DNA from: Nonomuraea wenchangensis
GTDB taxonomy: Bacteria > Actinomycetota > Actinomycetes > Streptosporangiales > Streptosporangiaceae
Length of the DNA: 64,000 nt
NCBI RefSeq assembly: GCF_900111685.1
Contig: NZ_FOHX01000022.1
Location: 62,001 to 126,000 of the forward strand
Reading direction: 5' to 3'
In this document: in pieces, positions 49,061 through 57,941 of the stretch
Layout: the number at the start of each line of letters is the position of its first letter
Position numbering within the stretch: the first letter of the stretch is position 1
Position numbers and translations under genes: made by a program
Notes under the pieces: generated by a model
What the model was told of the DNA's origin: nothing
Database searches by the model: none
Seen by the model: the letters and a program-made list of their open reading frames with translations, nothing else

Positions 49061-49588
49061 TCAAGACCGGGACACCCTGGTGAGCTTGTCGATGCCGGGG
49101 GCGTAGGCGGTCATCCAGTGCGGATGCAGCCGGTGGTAGACCACGTCGTTGTCCCAGTCGAAGTAGTCGTCGCCGTAGAAGTCCTTGAAGTAGGCGAGCA
49201 GGTCCGGCCAGTCAGCGGCTGGCTCGCCGTTGTCAGGATTGAGGATTTCCACCGTGCCGTGCGTGAACACGCCCAGGTCCTCACCGCGCATGTGCGCGAT
49301 GCTGATGGCGGGGCGGGCGGCGAGGTGGCGGGCCTTGGCGGCGCTTCGCGCCGTGCCGAAGTGCCACTTGCCGTGCAGGAAGTGCCCGTCCACGCCGCTG
49401 ATCCGCGGCTCGCCCTTTGCCGTCACGGTGGACAGGGCGAGGGTGCACATGCCGATCAGAATTCGGGTGACCTGCTCTGCGGTCATGGTGTTCGCGGTGA
49501 CGATCGAGCGGAGGTGTGAGGTGGAGCGGGAAAGGGAGGCTTCGAGGAGAGCCTGAAGTTCCGTGAGCTCCTCGGGCGTTTCGCGCAT
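49061..49588 (-). CDS. Pyridoxamine 5'-phosphate oxidase-like protein
   Basis: This 175-residue protein starts at ATG 49588 with AAGGA upstream. A helical N-terminus (TELQALLEASLSRSTSHLRSI) precedes the split barrel: LALSTVTAKGEPRISGVDGHFLHGKWHFGTARSAAKARHLAARPAISIAHMRGEDLGVFTHGTVEI. The C-terminus is DYFDWDNDVVYHRLHPHWMTAYA. It should bind FMN or F420; no substrate is evident. It is a single gene between the UvrA-like gene and a hydrolase scar. Confidence 0.85.
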   Translation of the reverse strand: MRETPEELTELQALLEASLSRSTSHLRSIVTANTMTAEQVTRILIGMCTLALSTVTAKGEPRISGVDGHFLHGKWHFGTARSAAKARHLAARPAISIAHMRGEDLGVFTHGTVEILNPDNGEPAADWPDLLAYFKDFYGDDYFDWDNDVVYHRLHPHWMTAYAPGIDKLTRVSRS

Positions 49589-49971
49589 TGAGGTCCTTGT
49601 CCATCCGTGAGGTCCCCGGTCCACACCCACATCGGCGCTGACGGGTGATTTCATGATTGCTCCAAAACCCGACGCCTTGTGTCATGTTTTCATCCGTTCT
49701 GCGGACACCGTCGGGCCGCCTGCCCAGCGTCCGTCCTTCGGACGTGGCATAGCGCGCCGGTCAGCGAGCGGCACAGCGGACGAGGCGTCTGCCGCGGCGG
49801 CCGGCACGCCGCCCAGCGCATGTTCCACCACATCCATTGGGGCTTCATCCGCGACGCCCTCCGCTACCGGCACGGGACGAGGCCCGAAGTCCGCGCCCTC
49901 ATCGTCGAGCTCGCCGCTCACGCGCGCGTCCTCGCCTTGACCGGCCGCCGAGCCGCGGAAAGATCAACCCG
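49589..49971. other. Unassigned region
   Basis: A plus-strand stretch at about 49830-49960 reads HWGFIRDALRYRHGTRPEVRALIVELAAHARVLAL, which looks like genuine protein but has no recognisable family and no start. It is probably another gene fragment. Confidence 0.3.
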
Positions 49972-50240
49972 TCAGGCGAGAAAGAACGCAGCCAGCGTGC
50001 GGGCGACCAGCGCCGGGTCGTTCTCCATGGGGATGTGACCGGCCTTTGGCACCCTCACCAGCGCGGTGTTCGGGACCTCACCGGCGAACCGCTCCGCGTA
50101 GCCGACCTTCTGGAACGTGTCGTCCTCACCCCACACCAGCAGCTTCGGCGCACCGAGGCGGCCGAGCAGCGTGCTGAGCAGGAACGCCAGGCCGCCGCCG
50201 CGCTCGAGGCGGCCCCAGCTCCAGTATGACCATCTTGCCC
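49972..50240 (-). pseudogene. Alpha/beta hydrolase, C-terminal remnant
   Basis: The minus frame reads GGLAFLLSTLLGRLGAPKLLVWGEDDTFQ (strand carrying the catalytic acid) and VRVPKAGHIPMENDPALVARTLAAFFLA (catalytic His in AGHIPMEN), then stops at 49972. This is the last third of an alpha/beta hydrolase. Upstream, IQNATGKMVILE in another frame may belong to it; the nucleophile elbow is absent. Nothing further is assignable up to 50493. Confidence 0.65.
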
Positions 50241-50493
50241 GTGGCGTTCTGGATCAGCGCCTGGTCAACCGCAGCCCGATTTCCTCACCCGGTCGCATCT
50301 CTCCACGGCCAGGGGGAGCCGATCAATTTCCTGGTCAGATTCAACGGAGACCCACCGCCTCCGAACAGCCCGTGTCTGTCCGGGCGGGCCACGCCCGTAA
50401 CCATGCTTGGTGGGCTGTTAGCGGCTGATGGGCTGGGGTAGCCGCGCTGGTAGGCACGGACATCGGAAAGCTGCTGGCGAGGCGCGATGTGTC

Positions 50494-51495
50494 TCAGAGC
50501 CTCACCAGCATCTTGCCGACGTTGCCGCCGCGCATCATGTCGAGAAAGGCCGAGGGCGCCCGCTCGATGCCCTCGGCCACGGTCACTTCGGTGTGCAGGG
50601 AGCCGTCGGCCAGCCAACCGGCCGCCTTCGCGATCCATTCCGGGAACAGGTGGAAGTAGGAGTTGATCAGCATTCCGCGCAGGGTGGCGTCCTTGGCGGC
50701 CAGGGTGAACAGGTTGCTCGGGCCGGGGACCGGCTCGGTCGCGTTGTAGGAGCTGATCGCGCCCACCATCGCGATCCTGCCGCCGTGACGCAGTGCGTCG
50801 ATCGCCGCCACCAGGTGGTCGCCGCCGACGTGGTCGACGTAGACGTCGATGCCGTCGGGCGCGGCCTTGGCCAGTTGTCCGGCGACGGAACCGGCACGGT
50901 AGTCGATCGCGGCGTCGTAGCCGAAGTCCTGCACGAGCTTCTTCGCCTTCGGCGTCCCGCCGGCGGAACCGATCACGCGAGAGGCGCCGAGCTTGCGGGC
51001 GAGTTGCCCGGCGACGGTGCCCACCGCCCCGGCTGCCGCCGAGACGAGGACCACGTCGCCCTCCCGCACGGGGGCCACGTGTGTCAGGGCCGTGTAGGCG
51101 GTCAGCCCCGTCGTGCCCATCACGCCGAGCCATGCCTCGGCGGGGGCCAGGGTGAGGTCGGCGACGGTTGCGGCCGCGGCGTCCACCGCGGCGTACTCGC
51201 GCCACCCCAGGAAGTGCACGACGGTCGCGCCCACCGGGAGGTCGTCCGATCGCGAGGCCACGACCTCGCCGATCGCCGAGCCGTCCAGGGGCCGGCCGAG
51301 CTGGAACGGCGGCAGGTAGGACTCGGCGTCGTGCATCCGCTCGCGCATGTAGGGATCGACCGACATCCAGGTGTTGCGGACCAGGACCTGGCCCTCGGCC
51401 AGGTCGGGCAGCGCGGTGGTGACCAGTTCGAAGTTCTCTGTGCCGGGCTCGCCGAAGGGGCGGGCGGCCAGGTGGATCTCGCGGTTGACGGTCAT
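50494..51495 (-). CDS. NADP-dependent oxidoreductase (MDR, PTGR/curcumin-reductase-like)
   Basis: This 333-residue medium-chain reductase without the zinc sites has TWMSVDPYMRERM (the usual family motif), LGVMGTTGLTAYTALTHVAPVREGDVVLVSAAAGAVGTVAGQLA (cofactor motif AAxGxVG) and YVDHVGGDHLVAAIDALRHGGRIAMVGAIS. Such proteins reduce the double bond of alpha,beta-unsaturated ketones with NADPH. It starts at ATG 51495 and is transcribed away from the SARP regulator that begins 98 bases away, which probably controls it. Confidence 0.9.
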   Translation of the reverse strand: MTVNREIHLAARPFGEPGTENFELVTTALPDLAEGQVLVRNTWMSVDPYMRERMHDAESYLPPFQLGRPLDGSAIGEVVASRSDDLPVGATVVHFLGWREYAAVDAAAATVADLTLAPAEAWLGVMGTTGLTAYTALTHVAPVREGDVVLVSAAAGAVGTVAGQLARKLGASRVIGSAGGTPKAKKLVQDFGYDAAIDYRAGSVAGQLAKAAPDGIDVYVDHVGGDHLVAAIDALRHGGRIAMVGAISSYNATEPVPGPSNLFTLAAKDATLRGMLINSYFHLFPEWIAKAAGWLADGSLHTEVTVAEGIERAPSAFLDMMRGGNVGKMLVRL

Positions 51496-51592
51496 GGGGT
51501 GCTCCTCGTTCGTGGTGCTCTCTGCTTCGGGCTCCACTCTGGAGGGGGTCGCGCACGATCGGCTGGGGGTTCGCTGCGGGTACGGTGACCGC

Positions 51593-54500
51593 GTGCGATT
51601 CGGTGTGCTTGGCCCCCTTTGCGTATGGACCGACGATGGGCGGCCTGTGCGAGTCCCCGAGGTGAAGGTCCGAGCACTGCTCGCCGACCTGCTGGTCCAC
51701 GAGGGACGTCCGGTGTCTGCCGACCGCCTGGCCGAAGACCTGTGGGGGGACGACCCACCGGGCAACCCCGTCAACACGCTGCAGACCAAGGTGTCCCAGC
51801 TGCGCCGCGCCCTGGAGCAGGGGGAGCCGGGAGGTCGCGAGCTGGTGGTCTTCCATGCGCGGGGCTATGTCCTGCGCGCCGCCGATGTGGATGCCGCCCG
51901 TTTCGTCGCGCTGCTCGAGCGGGCCCGCGCCGCCACCGACCCGCGGGCGAAGGCGGGGCTGCTGGGGGATGCGCTGGCCCTGTGGCGGGGTCCCGCGTAC
52001 GCCGACTTCGGCGATGAGGAGTTCGCCCGTGCCGCCGCCACCCGGCTGGAGGAGCAGCGCCTGACCGCGATGGAGGAGTGGGCGGAGGTACGGCTGGAGC
52101 TGGGCGAGCACAGCCTGGTGACCGACGAGCTGGGCGAGCTGGTGGCCGCGCACCCGCTGCGCGAACGCCTGCGCGCCGCGCACCTGCACGCGCTCTACCG
52201 GTCGGGACGGCAGGCTGAGGCGCTGGCCGGGTACGACGAGCTGCGGCACCGGCTGGCCGACGAGCTGGGCCTGGACCCCGGACCCGAGCTGGCCGCCCTC
52301 CACCAGGCGATGCTGCGCCAGGATCCGTCGCTCGCGCCGGCGCGCCCGCGTACGAACCTCCCCGTCCCTCTGACCGGACTGATCGGCCGCGAGCAGGCCG
52401 TGGCCGAGGTCGGCGCGCTGCTCGGCTCGGCGCGTCTGGTCACGCTGACCGGTCCGGGCGGCGTCGGCAAGACCAGGCTCGCCCTGGCGGTCGCCGGCCT
52501 CGCCATCGACGCCTTTCCCGACGGGGTGTGGTTGGTCGAGCTGTCGGGCACCTCGGGCACCTCGGGCGAGAGGGCGACCGTGGCCGAGGTGGTGGCCGCC
52601 GAGCTGGACGTCCGTGACGACACGGCGACCGGTTCGCGTCCCGGTGTGCGCCCGGCCGGCCTTGCGCGCCGGCTCGCCGACGCCTTGCGCGGCCGGCGGC
52701 TGCTGCTCGTCCTGGACAACTGCGAGCACGTGGTCGAACCGGTCGCCGAGCTGGTGGACCTGCTCCTGCGGGCCGCCCCGGACCTGCGCGTGCTGACCAC
52801 GAGCCAGGAGCCGCTGGCGCTCGCTGGGGAGACGCTGTACGTGGTGCCTCCGCTCGGGCTTCCGGTGCCCGGAGCGGATCCGGCGCAGGCCGCCTCCGTG
52901 CAGCTGTTCGTGGCCCGTGCCGCGGCCGGTGCGCCCGGGTTCGTGCTGGACGAGGTCAGCGCGCCCTCAGTGGCGGCGATCTGCAGGAGGCTGGACGGCC
53001 TGCCACTCGCGCTGGAACTGGCCGCCGCCCGGGTACGCGCGCTGGGGGTGCGCGGTGTTGCCGACCGGCTGGACGACCGCTTCCACCTGCTCACCGTGTC
53101 GGGCCGGGGACGGCCCGCCCGCCAGCAGACCCTGCGCGCGATGATCGACTGGAGCTGGGAGCAGCTCACCGAGCAACAGCGGCTGATCCTGCTCCGGCTG
53201 GCCGTTCACCCAGGAGGCTGCACGCTGGAGGCGGCCGAGGTGGTGTGCGCGGGCTCCGGACTGGACCCTGCGGCGGACGTCGCCGATGTGCTGGATCAGC
53301 TGGTGGCCAGGTCGATGGTCGAGTCCTCCGGCGGGATCCGTTATCGGCTGCTGGAGTCGATCGCCGCTTACTGTCTGGAACGGCTCGCCGACGGCGACCC
53401 CGTCTTCCAGCGCCGCGACCTCTACTACACCGAGCTGGCCGAACGGGCCAGACCTCACCTCCACGGTCACGCCCAGCGCGAATGGCTGGAGCGCTTGGAC
53501 ATCGAGGCTCCCAACCTGCGGGCCACGCTCGAGCACATCACCGACCCCACGCTGGCGCTGCGCCTGGCCGACGCCCTGGCGTGGTACTGGTATCTGCGCG
53601 GCAGACACCGCGAGGCCCGCGCCTCCATCGCCGCGGCCTTGGCGCTGCCCGGCGCGGAGTGCTCCAGGACGGCGGCGTGGGAGACCGGGTTCGCGATGCT
53701 GACCGGCGACGGCACCGACTTGCTGCTGCGTAGCCGTGCCGCAGCGCAGACGCTGGACGCCCGCGACGCACGGTCACGCTGGTTCCTGGCACTCGCGCAT
53801 CTGAGCTTCGGGGACGCCGCCACGGCCGAGGGCCTGCTGACGGAGGCACTGGCCGGATTCCGCGCCGCCGGCGACCGCTGGGGCGAGGCAGCGGCGCTGG
53901 CGGGCCGCGCCAAGCAAGCGATGTTCCAGGGTGACCACGCCCTCGCCGAACGGTCCGGCACCCAGAGTCTGACGATCTTCGGTGACCTCGGCGACGGCTG
54001 GGGGCTACTGCAGGCATCCGACATGCTCGGCTACCTCGCCGAGATCACCGGCGACTATGAGCGGGCCGCCCGCCTGCACCGCGAGGGCCTGCGCATCGCC
54101 GAGGACCTGAGGCTGTGGACCGACGCGTCCTACCGGCTTTCCAGCCTCGGGCGGCTCGCCCTGCTGACCGGGCACCTGGACGTATCACGGGAGCTGCATG
54201 AGCGGGGGATGCGCCGGGCAGCCGAGCAGTCCGACAACTTCGCCGAGGAGTTCGCCCGGGTCGGCCTCGGCCTCGTGGCCCGCCGCGCCGGCGACCTCGA
54301 CACCGCCGAGCGGCTCTTCCAACAGTCGCTGGCCTGGAACCGCCGCCTGGAAGCCGACTACGGCGTGCCCTTCTACGGCATGACGCTACTGCTGGCCGAG
54401 CTCGGCTTCATCGCCGAACAGCGCGGCGACCCTGCCACGGCCAGATCGCTGCACCTGGAAGGGCTCGCCACGGCCCGCGAAGCCGGCGATCCTCGCGCCA

Positions 54501-54697
54501 TCGCCCTGGCCCAGGAGGGGCTGGCCGGGGTCGCGGCGGCCGAGGGCGCCTACGAGGAGGCGGCGGCCCTGCTGGAGGAAGCCGCCGCGCTCAGGGCGTC
54601 GGTCGGCGCACCCCTGCCGGCCGCGGAACGCGGCGACGTCGACCGGATCGCCGCCGCCGTCCGCAAGGCGCTGGGCGGGAAGGCGTCCGTGCGCTGA
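51593..54697 (+). CDS. SARP/BTAD-NB-ARC-TPR (AfsR-like) regulator
   Basis: This 1,034-residue regulator begins at GTG (MRFGVLGPLCVWTDDG). The OmpR-type winged helix is at about 1-95 (LLADLLVHEGRPVSADRLAEDLWGDDPPGNPVNTLQTKVSQLRRAL), the BTAD domain at about 100-245, and the NB-ARC ATPase begins at the P-loop GPGGVGKT (287-294) with LLLVLDNCEHV as Walker B. A helical region follows, then TPR repeats from about residue 700 (GDYERAARLHREGLRIAEDL) to the end. It probably controls the divergent reductase, the following oxidoreductase, or both. Confidence 0.93.
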   Translation: MRFGVLGPLCVWTDDGRPVRVPEVKVRALLADLLVHEGRPVSADRLAEDLWGDDPPGNPVNTLQTKVSQLRRALEQGEPGGRELVVFHARGYVLRAADVDAARFVALLERARAATDPRAKAGLLGDALALWRGPAYADFGDEEFARAAATRLEEQRLTAMEEWAEVRLELGEHSLVTDELGELVAAHPLRERLRAAHLHALYRSGRQAEALAGYDELRHRLADELGLDPGPELAALHQAMLRQDPSLAPARPRTNLPVPLTGLIGREQAVAEVGALLGSARLVTLTGPGGVGKTRLALAVAGLAIDAFPDGVWLVELSGTSGTSGERATVAEVVAAELDVRDDTATGSRPGVRPAGLARRLADALRGRRLLLVLDNCEHVVEPVAELVDLLLRAAPDLRVLTTSQEPLALAGETLYVVPPLGLPVPGADPAQAASVQLFVARAAAGAPGFVLDEVSAPSVAAICRRLDGLPLALELAAARVRALGVRGVADRLDDRFHLLTVSGRGRPARQQTLRAMIDWSWEQLTEQQRLILLRLAVHPGGCTLEAAEVVCAGSGLDPAADVADVLDQLVARSMVESSGGIRYRLLESIAAYCLERLADGDPVFQRRDLYYTELAERARPHLHGHAQREWLERLDIEAPNLRATLEHITDPTLALRLADALAWYWYLRGRHREARASIAAALALPGAECSRTAAWETGFAMLTGDGTDLLLRSRAAAQTLDARDARSRWFLALAHLSFGDAATAEGLLTEALAGFRAAGDRWGEAAALAGRAKQAMFQGDHALAERSGTQSLTIFGDLGDGWGLLQASDMLGYLAEITGDYERAARLHREGLRIAEDLRLWTDASYRLSSLGRLALLTGHLDVSRELHERGMRRAAEQSDNFAEEFARVGLGLVARRAGDLDTAERLFQQSLAWNRRLEADYGVPFYGMTLLLAELGFIAEQRGDPATARSLHLEGLATAREAGDPRAIALAQEGLAGVAAAEGAYEEAAALLEEAAALRASVGAPLPAAERGDVDRIAAAVRKALGGKASVR

Positions 54698-54764
54698 CCC
54701 CCAGCCGCTCGTGCGCGCGTTCCGTCAGGGTCATGCCGTCAACCACTGACGGAGGAGTAACGCG

Positions 54765-55664
54765 ATGCGAGCCCTGACCTTCAACCCGGGCCTCTCCTTG
54801 CATGTCGTGCCCGACCCGGTGCCCACGCCCTCCGAGGCGCTGGTCCAGGTTGCGGCATTTTCGCTCAACTTCGGCGAGATCGCCTACACAAGCGCGAACG
54901 TCCGGGCCGGGCACGTCCCGGGATGGGATGCTGCCGGGGTGGTCGTCCAGGCCGCCGCCGACGGTTCGGGCCCTGCCGCCGGCACCCGTGTGGTCACGTT
55001 CGGCTGGTCGGGGGCCTGGGCGGAGATGCGCGCCGTGGACACCGCCGAGCTGGCCGTCGTTCCTGCCGCCGTCGACCTGGGGCCGGCCAGCGCCCTACCG
55101 GTCGCCGGAGTCACGGCGCTGCAGGCCCTCCGCCGGCTCGGCCCGGTGGCGGGCCGCCGGGCCCTGGTCACCGGGGCGTCCGGCGGCGTCGGCCGCTTCG
55201 CCGTACAGCTCGCCGCCCGTGCTGGAGCGCGTGTCGTGGCCTCCGCCGGCAGTCCCGCCCGCGCGCAGGGCCTGCGCGAACTGGGCGCCACGGAGATCGT
55301 CATCGGTCCGGAGAACCTGGAGGGCCGCCTGTATGGCGTGCTGGACAACGTGGGCGGGCACCAGCTCGCGCAGGCGTTCTATCGGCTTGAGGACGACGGC
55401 GTGGTGATGGCCATCGGACGGGCGGCCCGCGAGGCCACGGTCATCGACTTCGAGCTCGCGGGCACGCGATCGGCGCGGGGGCGGATCGAGAACTTCAACG
55501 TGACCACGCCGTTCGGCGCCGACCTTGCTCACCTGATCGGGCTACTGGCTGCCGGCGAGCTGGATGCGCAGATCGGCTGGCGCGGGCCGTGGAATAGGGC
55601 GATGGAGGCCGCCGACGCGCTGCTCGCTCGCCGCGTCGCCGGAAAAGCGGTCCTCGACGTATGA
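54765..55664 (+). CDS. Quinone oxidoreductase-like MDR protein
   Basis: This 299-residue protein has a GroES-like N-terminal domain (ALVQVAAFSLNFGEIAYTSANVRAGHVPGWDAAGVVV) and a Rossmann domain with LPVAGVTALQALRRLGPVAGRRALVTGASGGVGRFAVQLAARAGARVV. No structural or catalytic zinc ligands are seen, as expected for zeta-crystallin-like quinone reductases. AGGAG lies just upstream of the ATG, 67 bases after the SARP stop, so it may be co-transcribed with the regulator. Confidence 0.9.
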   Translation: MRALTFNPGLSLHVVPDPVPTPSEALVQVAAFSLNFGEIAYTSANVRAGHVPGWDAAGVVVQAAADGSGPAAGTRVVTFGWSGAWAEMRAVDTAELAVVPAAVDLGPASALPVAGVTALQALRRLGPVAGRRALVTGASGGVGRFAVQLAARAGARVVASAGSPARAQGLRELGATEIVIGPENLEGRLYGVLDNVGGHQLAQAFYRLEDDGVVMAIGRAAREATVIDFELAGTRSARGRIENFNVTTPFGADLAHLIGLLAAGELDAQIGWRGPWNRAMEAADALLARRVAGKAVLDV

Positions 55665-55954
55665 CCGACGGAGCCGTGCCGGGCGACGCGCGCCGGCGCC
55701 GGTGCCGGCGATGGTGCCCGCCGCCAAATCGCGCTTGAACGGGGGATTTCGACAGTGTGCTTCCGAGGCCGAGTGTCGTGATGGAGGAGCGATCGGAGGC
55801 TGCTCGAGCGTGGGACGAACCATCCGCACCGGCCACGGTGATCAATGCTCCGGCGTTCAGATTCCGGTTTTCTCGAAGGTCAGCGCGACAGGCGCTCGTC
55901 TGCTCGCCGAGTCGGAGCGAGCAGACGAGCGTGGGGCCGCTCGGTGGCGTGGGT
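55665..55954. other. Intergenic region
   Basis: This 290-bp gap between convergent genes has no open frame with protein-like content. It contains the strong hairpin at 55893-55931. Confidence 0.5.
55893..55931 (-). terminator. 14-bp perfect stem-loop
   Basis: CGCTCGTCTGCTCG (55893-55906) pairs exactly with 55918-55931 around an 11-nt loop, itself partly self-complementary. It starts 24 bases beyond the SDR stop on the minus strand, so it probably terminates the four-gene operon and may also serve the convergent oxidoreductase. Confidence 0.7.
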
Positions 55955-56704
55955 CTACATGGTCGTCCCGCCTGAGACGTCGAGCCGGTGTCCGGTGACG
56001 TAGCGGCTGTCGTCGGAGGCCAGGAAGGCGACGGTGTCGGCCACGTCCTGCGGCGTGCCGAGCCGGCCGAGGGGCGTCTGTGACGACAGCCAGGCCAGGG
56101 CTTCGCCGACCAGGCGTCCTTGGTGCATGTCGGTGTCGATGACGCCGGGGGCCACGAGGTTGACCGTGATGCCGCGCGGCCCGAGCTGCTTGGCCAGGGC
56201 GACGGTCATGACGTCGAGCGGGGCCTTGGACATGGCGTAGTCGATCGCCCTGGGCATGGCCGCCCCGCGGGTCAGCATGGTGCCCACGGTGATGATCCGC
56301 CCGCCGTCGCGCAGTCGTGGCAGGGCTTGCTGGGTGATGAGGAACGGTGCGGTGGTGTTGACCGCGAGCAGGCGCTCAAGGCCCTGCCGGGTGACGCCGT
56401 CGATCTCGCTCTGGCCGCCGAGGATGCCCGCGTTGTTGACCAGGACGTCCAGCCCGTCGGCGTGCGCGTCGAAGGCGGTCCACAGGGCTTCGGCGTCGCC
56501 GGGCGCGCCCAGCTCGGCCTGGACGGCGAAGGCCCGCCCGCCGGACGCTTCGATGGCGGCGACGGTGTCCTTGGCGGCGGCGTGGCTGCCGCCGTAGTGC
56601 ACGGCGACGCGGGCGCCTTCGCGGGCCAGCCGGGTGGCGATCGCGCGGCCGATGCCCCGGCTCGCGCCGGTCACCAGCGCCGTCTTGCCGGTCAATGTCG
56701 TCAT
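55955..56704 (-). CDS. Short-chain dehydrogenase/reductase (FabG-like)
   Basis: This 249-residue classical SDR has TGASRGIGRAIATRLAREGARVAVHYGG (TGxxxGIG cofactor motif with a basic NADP(H) context), VLVNNAGILGG (NNAG) and the closing VAFLASDDSRYVTGHRLDVSGG. The active site is slightly shifted from textbook: GTMLTRGAAMPRAIDYAMSKAPLDVM contains YAMSK with the Tyr-Lys pair, while the usual serine position reads as threonine (VGTML). It is last in a minus-strand operon 17 bases after the FMN reductase. Confidence 0.9.
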   Translation of the reverse strand: MTTLTGKTALVTGASRGIGRAIATRLAREGARVAVHYGGSHAAAKDTVAAIEASGGRAFAVQAELGAPGDAEALWTAFDAHADGLDVLVNNAGILGGQSEIDGVTRQGLERLLAVNTTAPFLITQQALPRLRDGGRIITVGTMLTRGAAMPRAIDYAMSKAPLDVMTVALAKQLGPRGITVNLVAPGVIDTDMHQGRLVGEALAWLSSQTPLGRLGTPQDVADTVAFLASDDSRYVTGHRLDVSGGTTM

Positions 56705-56721
56705 GATCATGCCTTTCTGCT

Positions 56722-57309
56722 TCATGCGGTGTAGGGGGTGGTGGCCTTGGCGTCGCGCAGGATGCGCGCCCACCAGGTCACCTGGTCCAGCAGGGCCTTG
56801 GCGGCCGCGGCCGGGCCGACCGGGTCCTTCGGCTGTCCGTTGCCGTCGAAGCACTCCCAGGCGCCGTGGAAGCTGACGGTGTCGCGGGTGGTGACGGCGT
56901 GCAGTTCGGCGAAGACGGCACGCAGGTGCTCCACCGCGCGCAGGCCTCCGGAGATGCCGCCGTAGGAGACGAACGCCACTGGCTTGGCGTGGAACTGCTG
57001 GTTGTGCCAGTCGATGACGTTCTTCAGGCCGGCCGGGTAGCTGTGGTTGTACTCGGGGGTCACCACCACGAACGCGTCGGCGGCCGCCAGCCGCGGGGTC
57101 AATTCGCCCAGGGCCTCCAGCACCGGCGCGGGCGCGGGCATCGACGGGGCGACCCCGCCGATCGGCACCTCGGCCAGGTCGATCACATCGATGTCGAGGT
57201 CCGGGCGGGCTGCGGCCTGGCTGGCGAACCAGCCGGCCACGGTCGGGCCGAAGCGGCCGTCGCGGACGCTGCCGATAACGACGGCCAGCCTCAGCGGGTC
57301 AGTGGTCAC
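56722..57309 (-). CDS. NADPH-dependent FMN reductase (NADPH:quinone type)
   Basis: This 195-residue flavodoxin-like protein has VVIGSVRDGRFGPTVAGWF (phosphate-binding loop), FVVVTPEYNHSYPAGLKNVIDWH (the PEYNxSxPxxLKNxID signature) and VAFVSYGGISGGLRAVEHLR. It reduces FMN, quinones or azo compounds with NAD(P)H. Starting at GTG 57309, it overlaps the DsbA-like gene's end, so the two are translationally coupled. Confidence 0.92.
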   Translation of the reverse strand: MTTDPLRLAVVIGSVRDGRFGPTVAGWFASQAAARPDLDIDVIDLAEVPIGGVAPSMPAPAPVLEALGELTPRLAAADAFVVVTPEYNHSYPAGLKNVIDWHNQQFHAKPVAFVSYGGISGGLRAVEHLRAVFAELHAVTTRDTVSFHGAWECFDGNGQPKDPVGPAAAAKALLDQVTWWARILRDAKATTPYTA

Positions 57310-57931
57310 GGTGTTCTCCCTTCGTGCCGGCGGCCTGTCGCAGGGCTGCCAGGAGTGTTGTCTCGGTCTGGGATCCGGTGAGCGGGGGCAGGTTCTCGAT
57401 GAGGAAGACCGGCACGCCGGTGATGCCGAGGCGGCGCACGCGGTCGAGCCGGGCGCGCACTTCCCGGGAAGGCACGTGGCCGGGGGTGACACCGACCTCG
57501 GCGGCCAGTCGGGCGAGCGTGGCGGGGTCGCCGATGTGCAGCCCGTCGGTGAAGTGGGCGCGAAAGAGGCGCTCTGCCATGGGCTCGGCTCTGTCCTGGT
57601 GCCCAGCGTCGGCGATGAGGCGGTGGGCGTCGAAGGTGCCGGTGGCGATCGCCTTGCCGTACTCGAACCGGATGCCTTCGCGGGCGGCGCGTTCGGCGAA
57701 GGCGAGCGCGCCGGCGGCCGCTTGCGGGCCGAAGGTCTGTTCCAGGACCACCAGGAGCGGCTGCCCGCCGGCCGGGGCGCCTGGGGCGAGCTCGAAGGGC
57801 AGGAACGTCACCGTCACCTGCACGCCCTCGGCCCTGAGCAGGTCGGCGGCACGGGCGAAGCGGGTGTAGCCGAGGTAGGAATGCGCGCAGATGACGTCCA
57901 TGACGAGCTGGACTTTCACACTCTGTGGCAT
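57299..57931 (-). CDS. DsbA-like (FrnE/HCCA isomerase fold) protein without CxxC
   Basis: This 210-residue thioredoxin-fold protein with helical insert is related to FrnE. It has FAERAAREGIRFEYGKAIATGTFDAHRLIADAG and GITGVPVFLIENLPPLTGSQ (cis-Pro loop). The active-site position reads DVICAHSYLG, so the second cysteine is replaced by serine and the protein cannot be a normal disulfide oxidoreductase. Serine at this place resembles kappa-GST/2-hydroxychromene-2-carboxylate isomerases, suggesting glutathione- or mycothiol-type isomerase or binding chemistry. It lies between the exporter (gap 10 bases) and the FMN reductase. Confidence 0.85.
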   Translation of the reverse strand: MPQSVKVQLVMDVICAHSYLGYTRFARAADLLRAEGVQVTVTFLPFELAPGAPAGGQPLLVVLEQTFGPQAAAGALAFAERAAREGIRFEYGKAIATGTFDAHRLIADAGHQDRAEPMAERLFRAHFTDGLHIGDPATLARLAAEVGVTPGHVPSREVRARLDRVRRLGITGVPVFLIENLPPLTGSQTETTLLAALRQAAGTKGEHRDH

Positions 57932-57941
57932 GGGTGCCCCC

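Noticed and set aside
50285..52729. An 814-codon minus-strand frame over the SARP N-terminus and reductase
   Set aside because: It is out of frame with the MDR reductase and reads as low-complexity Arg/Gly/Pro sequence; no domain.
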